NCBI GenBank assembly: GCA_016218915.1
Contig: JACRCQ010000007.1
Location: 1 to 64,000 of the forward strand
Reading direction: 5' to 3'
DNA from: Deltaproteobacteria bacterium
GTDB lineage: Bacteria > Myxococcota_A > Polyangia > Polyangiales > Polyangiaceae
Length of the DNA: 64,000 bases
Positions 16,022 to 24,253 of this stretch are shown here, in pieces. How positions within the stretch are numbered: position 1 is the stretch's first letter; every line of letters starts with the position of its first letter. Made by a program: the position numbers and the translations under genes. The notes beneath the pieces are model-generated. The model made no database searches. It had not been told where the DNA came from and saw nothing but the letters and a program-made list of their open reading frames with translations.

Positions 16022-17731
16022 GTGCTCGAATCCGGAAGCGTGAAGATCGCCGTGATACCCACGGGCATCCCGAACCTGGACCCGGTGCTTGGCGGTGGCT
16101 TGCCCGAGCTGTCCACCACAGTCGTGGGAGGTCTGGTTGGCACGGGCAAGACCACGCTTGCCCAGCAGATATCGTTTCACGTGGGCACGCCTGAGCATCC
16201 GACGATCTACTTCACGACGCTGGGCGAGCCCACGCTCAAGCTGCTCCGCTACCAGCAGCAGTTCAGCTTCTTCGACTCCTCCAAGGTGGGGACCTCGGTG
16301 CACATCATCGATGTCGGCTCCGAGGCTGCGGACAAGGGCACCATCGGCGCACTGCAGGAGATCGGGTCGCACGTCGAACGTCTTTCCCCTCGCCTGGTCG
16401 TGGTGGACTCGTACCGGGCCATTGACGACCTCAGCGGAGGGAATCCTGCCCGGTGGCGTCTGTTCACCCGCGAGCTGGTGGAGCTGTTGGCCGGCTGGCA
16501 GTGTACAGCGCTGCTTCTCGGCGAATACACGGAGGAGCAAGTGGGCGTGGGACCTGAGTTCACGGTGGTGGACAATGTCATCTACCTGTCACAGGAGATG
16601 CACCACAACTCGGTCCTGCGCAGGCTGCGGGTGATCAAGATGCGGGGGCAGGCGCCCCAACCTGGACGTCACGCTTTCCGCGTTCTGGACCGGGGGCTCG
16701 AGGTCTACCCCCATTTGCCGGTGATCGCAGATGCGCCGCGACGTCGCAAGGGCGGACGCGCCAGCACCGGAATCCCCGGGCTCGACGAGATGATGACAGG
16801 GGGTATTCCGCGCGGGCAGACCTGCGTGGTGGCTGGCAGCTCCGGGGTCGGCAAGACGCTGATGGCACTGCACTTTGCAGTAGCAGGCGCACGAGCGGGC
16901 GAGCCTTGCGTGATGGTGACCTTTGAGGAGAGTCCGGCCGAGCACGCGGAGAAGATGGCAGCCTTTGGGTGGGACCTCGCGGATCTCGAGAAGCGCGGAT
17001 TGATTCGGATGGTCTATCTTCGACCGGTCGATCTATCCCTGGACGAGGTGATGTACACGATCAGCGCCGCGGTCGACGACTTCAAGGCCAGGCGGGTCGT
17101 CATCAACTCCATCTCGGGCATGGAGACGGCGCTGCCCCAGACCGAGCAACCCGAGCTGGTGGAAGGGCTCTACCGGCTATGCGCCAATCTGACTGCCCGT
17201 GGTCTGGTGGTGATGCTCACCACCGAGGTACCTGACAGCTTCGGCGGTATCCGCCTCTCCGGGCAAGGGCTGTCGTTCCTCTCCGACAACGCGATCCTCT
17301 TGCGATACGTGGAGATCGCCGGGGAGCTGCGTCGCGCGCTGATCATCGTCAAGATGCGCACCTCGAAGCACGAGGGCACGCTCCGCGAGTACCGGATCGA
17401 CGCACAGGGGATCGTCCTCGACAAGTCGTTCAGGGACTACTACGGGGTATTGACCGGAGCGCCGACGTTGCGCGCCGTCCAGGAGCCTCGACCTTTCACC
17501 AAGGGGCTGGCTCCCAACGAGGAGGCTGCGATGAACACGCTTCTCTCGCTCAAGCGAGCCGACCCCCAGCAGGTCGCTGACGCGCTGGGCAGCGACCTCC
17601 ACGAGACCCGCCACCTGCTCGATCGCCTCGAGGAGACAGGCTATGTCATCCGTACGGACAAGGATGGCGCTCACACCTATCGGGTCGCACTGCTCGCGCA
17701 GCCTGGACCGCCCGGACGCAAGAAGGTGTAG
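16022..17731 (+). CDS. Double-domain KaiC-family ATPase with C-terminal winged helix
   Basis: A 569-aa RecA-fold ATPase. KaiC domain 1 covers residues ~5-235 (Walker A GGLVGTGKTT), domain 2 ~242-480 (Walker A GSSGVGKTL), then a winged-helix segment (~495-560, EEAAMNTLLSLKRADPQQV onward). In domain 1 the catalytic glutamate pair of KaiC is reduced (TTLGEP); in domain 2 it is intact (TFEESP). Domain 2 also tracks KaiC CII closely in LSDNAILLRYVEIAGELRRA, with serine at the position of the KaiC phosphoserine and phenylalanine at the neighbouring phosphothreonine. It likely forms a hexamer; a DNA- or protein-binding role for the winged helix is inferred. GTG 16022 follows AAAGGA. Confidence 0.88.
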   Translation: MLESGSVKIAVIPTGIPNLDPVLGGGLPELSTTVVGGLVGTGKTTLAQQISFHVGTPEHPTIYFTTLGEPTLKLLRYQQQFSFFDSSKVGTSVHIIDVGSEAADKGTIGALQEIGSHVERLSPRLVVVDSYRAIDDLSGGNPARWRLFTRELVELLAGWQCTALLLGEYTEEQVGVGPEFTVVDNVIYLSQEMHHNSVLRRLRVIKMRGQAPQPGRHAFRVLDRGLEVYPHLPVIADAPRRRKGGRASTGIPGLDEMMTGGIPRGQTCVVAGSSGVGKTLMALHFAVAGARAGEPCVMVTFEESPAEHAEKMAAFGWDLADLEKRGLIRMVYLRPVDLSLDEVMYTISAAVDDFKARRVVINSISGMETALPQTEQPELVEGLYRLCANLTARGLVVMLTTEVPDSFGGIRLSGQGLSFLSDNAILLRYVEIAGELRRALIIVKMRTSKHEGTLREYRIDAQGIVLDKSFRDYYGVLTGAPTLRAVQEPRPFTKGLAPNEEAAMNTLLSLKRADPQQVADALGSDLHETRHLLDRLEETGYVIRTDKDGAHTYRVALLAQPGPPGRKKV

Positions 17732-17734
17732 CGC

Positions 17735-18148
17735 ATGGTCAACAAGAGCACGGCCTCCAAGCGCGTCCGACCCCTCCCCACCGCCGCGGCGTTGGAGGCG
17801 GTCCGCCAGGATTCTCTGAGCACCTACCGCCGGGTCACGGACATCATCTGGCAGCGTCTTTCCCCTACCTTCGGCATTCGCACCATCAACGCCATCGCGC
17901 GCAGCGTGATCGTCCGCGAGCAAGGCAAGCACCCGCTGCTTGGCCACCTCGGAGTCAACGACAGCGGATTGGACTGGAGCGAGTTCGAGCGCCGCGCGCA
18001 GGCGGTCACTCCGAGGAGCATGCAGCAATCCATCGACTGCTTCATCAATGCGTACTTCGAGGCACTGGCCAACATGATCGGACACATCGTCGTGAGCAAG
18101 CTGTTCAACGATGCGGAGGGGACCGCGATCGAGGAGGCCAGACCTTGA
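17735..18148 (+). CDS. Small KaiC-operon protein, paralogue 2
   Basis: A 137-aa protein of no recognised family. It starts 3 nt after the first double KaiC gene, and its TGA overlaps the TTG of the second one. It has a basic N-terminal tail, then a helical domain (residues ~30-130). It aligns weakly but over its length with the protein at 15602, including the closing LANMIGHIVVSKLF. Its placement before each double-domain KaiC gene in the same order as paralogue 1 suggests a duplicated two-gene module (small protein plus double KaiC). Confidence 0.65.
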   Translation: MVNKSTASKRVRPLPTAAALEAVRQDSLSTYRRVTDIIWQRLSPTFGIRTINAIARSVIVREQGKHPLLGHLGVNDSGLDWSEFERRAQAVTPRSMQQSIDCFINAYFEALANMIGHIVVSKLFNDAEGTAIEEARP

Positions 18149-19569
18149 GCCGGACGCGCAAGCCCGGGCTGCGGCGCTTCGCCACTGGCGTGGCTCCGCT
18201 CGATCAGCTCCTGGGCGGAGGACTGCCTGCGTATTCCGTGGTGATCCTCGCGGGCGAGCCTGGCACTGGCAAGACCATCCTCTCGCAGCAGATGCTCTTT
18301 GCCAACGCTGCGCAGGGACGCAAGGGGATGTACTTCACCACGGTTTCGGAGTCGCCGATCAAGGTAGCGCGCTACCAGTCGGAGTTCTCCTTCTTCGACC
18401 CGGACAAGTTCGGCGAATCCGTGGTCTACACCGATCTGGGCGAGATCATCCGGCGCCATCAGCTCGGCAATGCTGTGGAGATGATCGCCGAATCTCTCCG
18501 GCAGCACCAACCCGCCCTGGTCGTGATCGATTCCTTCCGGGCGATTCACGATCTGTCTCCCTCGCCCAAGGAGATGCGCACATTCTCCTATGACCTTGCG
18601 GTGGAGCTGTCAGCGATCCAGACCACCACGATCCTGATCGGTGAATACACCACAGATGAGATCGGCACGGCGCCAGAGTTCGCGGTAGCCGACGGCATCA
18701 TCTGGATGACTCTGCACCGAACCGATCCAGGTGGGTCGCGCTCCCTGCAGATCCTGAAGATGCGCGGCGCAGCTCCGCCGATCACGCCGTTCAGCTTTGA
18801 CATCAGCCGCGATGGGCTCACCATTCATGCCCTGATTGCCAAGCCTGGCAGCGACGAGCTGCCGCCGACCGGGCAAAGAGAGCCGGCACAGACCGGCGTG
18901 TCAGGCCTCGACGAGCTGCTCCGCGGCGGCATCCCGTCCGGCGCACCGGTGCTGATCTCGGGTGAAGCCGGCACAGGCAAGTCCACGCTCGGAATGCAAT
19001 TCCTTCATCACGGCGCTGCGGCTCTGGGCGAGGTCGGCCTGTACTTCTCCTACGAGGAGCAGCCCCCGCAGCTCATCGCCAATGCTCGCAAGTTCGGATG
19101 GGATCTCGTGCCGTTGATTCAGCAGAGCCTGGTCCAGATCCATCACACGCCGCTATCGCACGTGAACCTCGACGCCGAGAATCTCCGCGTGCAGGACCTT
19201 TTGGCCAAAACCGGCGCCAAGCGCGTGTTCATCGACTCGCTCACCATGATGGGCCACGCGATCCTCAAGCCCGAGGCGCTCCGAAGCCACGTGTTCAGCC
19301 TCACGCGCGTGCTGCGGGCCTCGGGTGCCACGGCCCTGGTCACCACGGATCCCCCGGCTGGCTCTGGGTTGATCAGCCGGTTCGGGGTCGAGGAGTCGAT
19401 CCTGGACGGGGTCATTCTGCTGCGCAATGTCAAGGTTGCCCGTGACCGCAAGCGACAGATCGAGGTCTACAAGATGCGAGGCGTGGCGCACGCGACCGGC
19501 GAGCACTTGATGCGCATCACCTCCAAGGGAATGCAGGTCTTCCCGCGCTGCGAGGAGGTGGGGCTATGA
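18145..19569 (+). CDS. Double-domain KaiC-family ATPase
   Basis: A 474-aa RecA-fold ATPase starting at TTG 18145, overlapping the previous stop as TTGA with GAGGAGG upstream. Domain 1 (residues ~8-235) has Walker A GEPGTGKT and only one glutamate at the catalytic site (TVSESP). Domain 2 (~245-465) has GEAGTGKS and the intact pair SYEEQP. The spacing of the two Walker motifs equals that of the protein at 16022, so the two are paralogues, but this one lacks the winged helix. The region around the KaiC phosphosites reads VEESILDGVILL, so the phosphorylation sites are not clearly conserved. It is coupled by ATGA to the next gene. Confidence 0.88.
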   Translation: MSRTRKPGLRRFATGVAPLDQLLGGGLPAYSVVILAGEPGTGKTILSQQMLFANAAQGRKGMYFTTVSESPIKVARYQSEFSFFDPDKFGESVVYTDLGEIIRRHQLGNAVEMIAESLRQHQPALVVIDSFRAIHDLSPSPKEMRTFSYDLAVELSAIQTTTILIGEYTTDEIGTAPEFAVADGIIWMTLHRTDPGGSRSLQILKMRGAAPPITPFSFDISRDGLTIHALIAKPGSDELPPTGQREPAQTGVSGLDELLRGGIPSGAPVLISGEAGTGKSTLGMQFLHHGAAALGEVGLYFSYEEQPPQLIANARKFGWDLVPLIQQSLVQIHHTPLSHVNLDAENLRVQDLLAKTGAKRVFIDSLTMMGHAILKPEALRSHVFSLTRVLRASGATALVTTDPPAGSGLISRFGVEESILDGVILLRNVKVARDRKRQIEVYKMRGVAHATGEHLMRITSKGMQVFPRCEEVGL

Positions 19570-20330
19570 AGGGCAGGCATCTTCCACGAGCTACCAAGGC
19601 CGGGACCGCGCCCTACGGGGCAGCTGGAGCGCCCTGCTGGATCGGAGTCCCTGGCATCGACGAGCTGCTTCCGGATGGAGTCCGGTACGGCAACCAGATC
19701 ATGTGCATGGGCGACACGGGCATTGGCAAGACCGTGCTTGCGGCGCAGTTCCTGTACGAGGGTCTGCTCGTGGGCGACCGGTGCATCTACGTCGCATGCG
19801 ACGAATCGCCGGAGAGCATGCGGATGAACATGGCGGGCCTGCGAATCGGCACGCTCGCCTATGAGAGGGCGAATCGTCTGATGTTTCTCGATGCCTATGG
19901 CCGGGAGCGATCCACCGAGCCGTTCTCCGTCTCCTCGCCCAATGACCTCGACGAGTACTTTGCCAGCGAGCGTCTCGCGATCAAGCATGTAGGCACGGAC
20001 CGGCCCGTACGGCTGGTGGTCGACTCACTGTCCACCATCTTCGGCACTGCGGATCGGAGCGCCATCCTGGCGTTCAATCGCATCCGGCTGCGGTTCTTGA
20101 CAGCCCACGGCGTGCTGACGCTCGACAACTACGTAACCGGCCTGCTGGACGATCAGACTCTTGCCGGGCTCTCCCATGCCTATCCGCTGATCCTCAAGTT
20201 CAGCTATCACGAGTCCAACGGAGACATGCAGCGGGTCCTGCAGCTCGGCAAGCTGCGCAGCGGCATGTTCAGCGGGCAGAAGCGCAACTTCCGCATCGAC
20301 AAACGCGTGGGCATCGTGGCCCAGGGCTGA
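19566..20330 (+). CDS. Single-domain KaiC-like ATPase
   Basis: A 254-aa KaiC/RadA-type RecA-fold ATPase. Walker A is GDTGIGKT (about residue 52), the catalytic acidic pair reads CDESPE, and Walker B is VRLVVDSLSTIF. It has one domain, unlike the two preceding paralogues, and lacks zinc-finger or helix-turn-helix additions. The ATG overlaps the upstream TGA (ATGA). The 17-nt gap to the V4R gene keeps it in the operon. Such single-domain forms may co-assemble with, or regulate, the double-domain rings; that is inference. Confidence 0.85.
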   Translation: MKGRHLPRATKAGTAPYGAAGAPCWIGVPGIDELLPDGVRYGNQIMCMGDTGIGKTVLAAQFLYEGLLVGDRCIYVACDESPESMRMNMAGLRIGTLAYERANRLMFLDAYGRERSTEPFSVSSPNDLDEYFASERLAIKHVGTDRPVRLVVDSLSTIFGTADRSAILAFNRIRLRFLTAHGVLTLDNYVTGLLDDQTLAGLSHAYPLILKFSYHESNGDMQRVLQLGKLRSGMFSGQKRNFRIDKRVGIVAQG

Positions 20331-20347
20331 GCCGAAAGGAGCACTGC

Positions 20348-20908
20348 ATGCCGGTAGCCAGCAAGAGATCCCGCAGGCCTGACCCTGGAATCCAGGACAT
20401 CCTCAGCGCCGAGGCTGGACAGCTCAAGGTCGGCACCGCCCGCGCCATGGTCATGACCGAGACCGCCTTCAACGTGCTGCAGCAGGTCATCAGCGAGCAG
20501 ACGCCCGAATTCCTGGTCTACGGCTTCTACGAGATGGGCTACCGCGTAGGGCTGGACATCGCCGCATCGAGTGCTCTGGAGGCGGACGCTCCGGAGGACG
20601 CGTTCCGCGTCTGCGTGGATACCTATCGAAAATCCGGGTACGGAGAGGTCGAGGTCGTGGAGTTCGACATCCGCGAGCCGAGCGCGCGGCTGCGTGGCAC
20701 GAACCTGCTGGAAGCCGCGGCCGCTCGTGGCGGCAGCATGGTCCGATCGCCCCGGGCGATATGCCACTACAGCCGGGGCATGTTCGCAGGCCTCTTCTCC
20801 CGAATCCTCGGCAAGGAAGTGGTCTGCGAAGAGCTTGCCTGCGAGTACCGCAACGACCCCTGCTGCGAGTTCACCGTGCTCGCCTTTGGCGGCCAGCCCA
20901 CCGGCTGA
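20348..20908 (+). CDS. V4R domain sensor protein
   Basis: A 186-aa cytoplasmic protein. The C-terminal two thirds match the V4R (4-vinyl reductase) small-molecule-binding domain: a conserved CHYSRGMFAGLF loop followed by the cysteine-rich VVCEELACEYRNDPCCEF ending. V4R domains bind hydrocarbons or other small ligands, or metals through the cysteines. A strong AAAGGAG precedes ATG 20348. It is the last gene of the KaiC-family operon and could report a ligand to the ATPases. A related V4R domain forms the N-terminus of the sigma-54 activator at 24254. Confidence 0.82.
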   Translation: MPVASKRSRRPDPGIQDILSAEAGQLKVGTARAMVMTETAFNVLQQVISEQTPEFLVYGFYEMGYRVGLDIAASSALEADAPEDAFRVCVDTYRKSGYGEVEVVEFDIREPSARLRGTNLLEAAAARGGSMVRSPRAICHYSRGMFAGLFSRILGKEVVCEELACEYRNDPCCEFTVLAFGGQPTG

Positions 20909-21055
20909 GCAGCCTGAACGCACAAGGCGCGCGCATCATTCTGATGGGTTCGAGGCGCCAACCGGACCCGCACGGGCGAATTGCCGCCGAACGCGCTCTG
21001 CAGACGGCTGGCCCGGTTCCTGCTCACGGCTCACCATGCCCCCACAAAGGGACCC

Positions 21056-22456
21056 ATGACCATCTCGTGCAATCAGCCGCTCGACCTTCCTGCCATGGCA
21101 CGGGAAGGCGACGTCATTGCCGAGAAGTACCGCGTCGACCGCGTCATTGGCGAAGGCGGGATGGCCTTCGTGCTCGCCGCCCGCCACCTGCAGCTCGACC
21201 GAGTCGTTGCGCTCAAGATCCTCAAGCCCGAGCTGTTCTCGAGCCCCGGCGCAGTCGAGCGCTTCGCACGCGAGGCACGGTCGGTCGCAGGCCTGTCCAG
21301 CGAGCATGTTGCCAGGGTGCTGGACGTCGGCACCTTGGACAGCGGCGTTCCTTTCCTGGTCATGGAGCACCTGCAGGGCTTGGACCTCGGGTTCGTGCTC
21401 GACGCGCGTGGACGACTTCCGCTGGCCGAGGCGGTTGATCTCGTGCTGCAGGCCATTGACGCAATCGCAGAAGCGCACGCGCAGGGGATCGTGCACCGGG
21501 ACCTCAAGCCCGAGAACCTGTTTCTCACCCGGCGATCCGACGGCGCTCCGTTCATCAAGGTGCTGGACTTCGGAATTGCCACGGCTGCAGCAACGCAGGA
21601 GCAGCCAGAGACAAGCGTGACGCGGTCCAGCAGGACCTTCGGATCGCCCGCGTACATGTCGCCCGAGCAGATCCGCTCTGCCCATGACGTGGATGCGAGG
21701 TCGGACGTATGGGCGTTGGGCGTGATTCTCTACGAGCTGGTGTCAGGCAAGCGGCCCTTTGTCGCGGAATCCGATGCAGACACGTGCGCCATCGTGCTGC
21801 GCGACGAGCCGCCCGCGCTCGACGGGGTGTGCCCGGAGCTTCCCGCTGACTTCGTGTCCATCGTCCATCAATGCCTTGACAAGGACCCTGGCCTGCGCAT
21901 CGCCGACGTCGCCAGGCTCGCCAGCGCGATTGCGCCTTTTGGCTCGGCCTCTGCCCTCGAATCCGCAGAGAGAGTCCGCGCAATCCTCGATAGCGGCTCT
22001 CGCCCCTTTCGGCAGCTGCGCATCGTTGCGGGCAAGGAACGCAAGGTGTCGGGCAACGCAGTGACCGAGGACGGCAACCCTCGAGCCTCCGACGAGCTGC
22101 AAGGAGCGGCCAAGCCGTCACGAAGCAAGGCGGCGCTATTCGCAGCGGCAGCAGTCGGGCTGTTGACCCTGGCCATGGTGGGTATTCACGGCGCCAACCG
22201 CGGCATTGCCCGTGCAGCCACGACCTCCGGTGCCGCGCTCAGCCCAGGCCTGGCGTCCAGGGCCGCTGTGGAGACTTCTGGGTCGTATCGACCTGTACCG
22301 CTGCTGATCGCCGTGGCTGCCCCGGTGGGCAACGCGTCGGCAGCGCCGTCGCCCGAGCCGGTGACCCCAATCGTCTTGCTCTCGCGAATCCCCTCCTCCC
22401 CTGTCGCCGCGTCCCCCCCACGCAAGCGCCCTGATCTCTACGGCACCCGAAGGTAG
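21056..22456 (+). CDS. Membrane-anchored Ser/Thr protein kinase
   Basis: A 466-aa Hanks-type kinase. The catalytic domain (residues ~20-285) has the glycine loop GEGGMAFV, the ATP lysine in [14 protein letters not shown] as the catalytic loop, DFG as the metal site, the SPAYMSPEQ activation-segment end and [13 protein letters not shown] ~70-residue linker leads to one transmembrane helix (about 359-379, [17 protein letters not shown]) and a Pro/Ser/Ala-rich outer tail without a recognisable sensor domain. ATG 21056 with AAAGGG is preferred over the ORF-track start. It forms a unit with the TPR-type gene (9-nt gap) and the lipoprotein gene downstream, a common myxobacterial arrangement. Confidence 0.92.
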   Translation: MTISCNQPLDLPAMAREGDVIAEKYRVDRVIGEGGMAFVLAARHLQLDRVVALKILKPELFSSPGAVERFAREARSVAGLSSEHVARVLDVGTLDSGVPFLVMEHLQGLDLGFVLDARGRLPLAEAVDLVLQAIDAIAEAHAQGIVHRDLKPENLFLTRRSDGAPFIKVLDFGIATAAATQEQPETSVTRSSRTFGSPAYMSPEQIRSAHDVDARSDVWALGVILYELVSGKRPFVAESDADTCAIVLRDEPPALDGVCPELPADFVSIVHQCLDKDPGLRIADVARLASAIAPFGSASALESAERVRAILDSGSRPFRQLRIVAGKERKVSGNAVTEDGNPRASDELQGAAKPSRSKAALFAAAAVGLLTLAMVGIHGANRGIARAATTSGAALSPGLASRAAVETSGSYRPVPLLIAVAAPVGNASAAPSPEPVTPIVLLSRIPSSPVAASPPRKRPDLYGTRR

Positions 22457-22465
22457 GCGTTGCCC

Positions 22466-23446
22466 ATGCGTGTTGGCCTTGGTTCCTGGACAGCGGCTTT
22501 TATCCTGGCCGAAGCGCTCATCGCGATGACACCGTGCACAGCGCACGCCCAGAGCCCAGGGGACAAGGCTGGCGCAGAGACGCTCTTCCAGGAAGCGCGG
22601 CAGCTCATCACAGCCGGCGATGTCGAGCAGGGGTGCAGGAAGCTCGCAGCCAGCCAACGCCTGGATCCTGCGATCGGCTCTCTGCTCAATCTTGGGGACT
22701 GCTACGACAAGCTGGGGCGCACAGCCAGTGCTTGGGCGAGCTTCCGAGAGGCGTCGGATCTCGCGCGCGCGGCAGGCGACGGTCCGCGCGAAGCGGAAGC
22801 GGCCCGTCGCGCTTCCGAGCTCACTCCCAAGCTGCTGCGCGTGCGCATCGTTTCCAGCACGCCAGCCCCACGGGGCATGGTCGTCAGTCGCGACGGTGTG
22901 GTGGTGGATGCTGCCATGCTCGGCTCCGCGATACCGGTGGATCCGGGCACGCACAGCGTAGAGGCAGCAGCTCCTGGCATGCAGTCGTGGCGTAGGGCCT
23001 TCTGGGTCGCAAAGCCCGGGCAGACCTTGGAAGTGACGCTGCCGCAGCTCACGCCGCTGCCCCCGGGTTCAGGCGCGGAGCCGGGTGCCAACGGATCCAT
23101 GCCCACCCAGCGTTGGGCAGCGCTCGTGGTCGGCGGAGCTGGCGCTCTGAGCATCGGGGTTGGAGCTGCATTCTGGCTCAAGAGCCGGTCGACGTGGCAA
23201 GACGCGCAGGCCCGCTGCCCTGGCAATGTCTGCCCGGACGCACGAGACGTGGAGCTCGAGCACGATGCACGCGCGCAGGCATCTGCGGCCAGCGTGGGGG
23301 TGGGCGTGGGCATTGTCGCATTGGGCGTCGGAACTGCGCTTTGGTTCACCACGCCCGTGGCGAGCAGAGCGTCGCGCGCCCCTGTGGGTGCAACGATGTC
23401 GATTGGCCCCTGGGGGAACGGCTTGATGCTGCGAGGCCAATACTGA
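22466..23446 (+). CDS. Exported TPR-like protein with C-terminal membrane helices
   Basis: A 326-aa protein with a signal peptide ending in TAHAQS (cleavage near residue 28). A TPR-like helical segment (ETLFQEARQLITAGDVEQGC through ARRASELTPKL, about 35-120) is followed by a small beta domain resembling PEGA (VVVDAAMLGSAIPVDPGTHSVEA). After a Pro/Gly linker come two hydrophobic stretches (AALVVGGAGALSIGVGAAFWL; SVGVGVGIVALGVGTALWF). This layout is often encoded next to Ser/Thr kinases in Polyangiales. ATG 22466 is chosen; TTG 22460 is possible. Its TGA overlaps the next ATG as TGATG. Confidence 0.75.
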   Translation: MRVGLGSWTAAFILAEALIAMTPCTAHAQSPGDKAGAETLFQEARQLITAGDVEQGCRKLAASQRLDPAIGSLLNLGDCYDKLGRTASAWASFREASDLARAAGDGPREAEAARRASELTPKLLRVRIVSSTPAPRGMVVSRDGVVVDAAMLGSAIPVDPGTHSVEAAAPGMQSWRRAFWVAKPGQTLEVTLPQLTPLPPGSGAEPGANGSMPTQRWAALVVGGAGALSIGVGAAFWLKSRSTWQDAQARCPGNVCPDARDVELEHDARAQASAASVGVGVGIVALGVGTALWFTTPVASRASRAPVGATMSIGPWGNGLMLRGQY

Positions 23447-23946
23447 TGCGCGCCAGCTACTTCCAAAAAGCTCTCGCAGGGATGGGCCTGGCAGCAGCAC
23501 TGGGGCCCTTCGTGCTTTCCTGTGCGAGCGTCGTGGGGATCGAAACGCTCACAGCAGCGCCACAGGACGGCGCCGTGGCTTCACCATCGGACAGCGCATG
23601 TCCGAAGGCTCCGCCCGCAGCCCATCCGTGCGCTGCACCTGAGGAATGCCTGTACAGCTGCATGTCGCCGCATGGCCAATTCGCCTATGCTGTCTGTCTT
23701 TCCGGTACGTGGAATACGACCACGCTCGCCTGTGGAACCGTGCACTGCGGAATGTCGGTCTGTGAAACCCCCGGCAAGCTGTGCATGAGGAGAGGCAAGC
23801 ACGAAGAGTCGTGCGTTCCCAATCCCTGTCGCGGCCCGTCGATGCACGCCGATTGCGCATGTGCAGCCGCGCTGTGCGAGGGAGAATCCCCGGACTGCAA
23901 TAGCGAAGAAACGGGGGCATTCGTGGTGACGTGCGATGGGGGCTGA
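23446..23946 (+). CDS. Small Cys-rich lipoprotein
   Basis: A 166-aa secreted lipoprotein of no recognised family. The start overlaps the previous stop. The signal sequence ends in the lipobox FVLSC (Cys about residue 24). The mature part holds about 16 cysteines (CLYSCMSPHG, CGTVHCGMSVC, DCACAAALCEG), pointing to a disulfide-bonded domain outside the cell or in the periplasm. It is third in the kinase unit and is probably co-transcribed. Confidence 0.7.
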   Translation: MRASYFQKALAGMGLAAALGPFVLSCASVVGIETLTAAPQDGAVASPSDSACPKAPPAAHPCAAPEECLYSCMSPHGQFAYAVCLSGTWNTTTLACGTVHCGMSVCETPGKLCMRRGKHEESCVPNPCRGPSMHADCACAAALCEGESPDCNSEETGAFVVTCDGG

Positions 23947-24074
23947 GTCCCCGCTAGGTCGCCTGATCGACTCGTAGGCGGATCCCGGAGAACTAGGACT
24001 GCGTGCCCGAAGTGCATCGCGGGATCATTGGCGACCACCGCCTTCCGCCGACCGTAGCGACACGGCACCGCCAT

Positions 24075-24137
24075 GCCTGCGTTGGGCACGGCATGCCGTG
24101 CCCAACGCAGGCACGCCGTGGCGTGCCGCTACCGGGA
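24075..24137. repeat. 38-bp perfect palindrome and dispersed repeat (copy 1)
   Basis: 24075-24112 is a perfect 38-nt palindrome centred on gcatgc (arm gcctgcgttgggcacggc). It runs into cacgccgtggcgtg, a second hairpin, and then ccgctaccggga. The half from gcacggcatgccgtgc to ctaccggga recurs at 32655-32704 with a few changes. It lies in the 307-bp gene-free gap 23947-24253. Confidence 0.8.
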
Positions 24138-24177
24138 CCCACGCGCCCGGTGCCTTGCGCGGCTGGGTTGCGCCGGG

Positions 24178-24236
24178 TCCCGCATTCCGTGTTCGCGTTG
24201 GCATTCCCCCTGTTGCCTATTGCTAGTTGTCCTGTG
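24178..24236. repeat. Dispersed short repeat at a gene 3' end (copy 2)
   Basis: It matches 135-184 in attccgtgttc, the ccctgttgc block and ttgctagtt-tcctg. It lies just beyond the stop of the minus-strand sigma-54 activator gene, the same position relative to the gene as copy 1. Confidence 0.55.
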
Positions 24237-24253
24237 ACCTAGCGGATCCTTGC

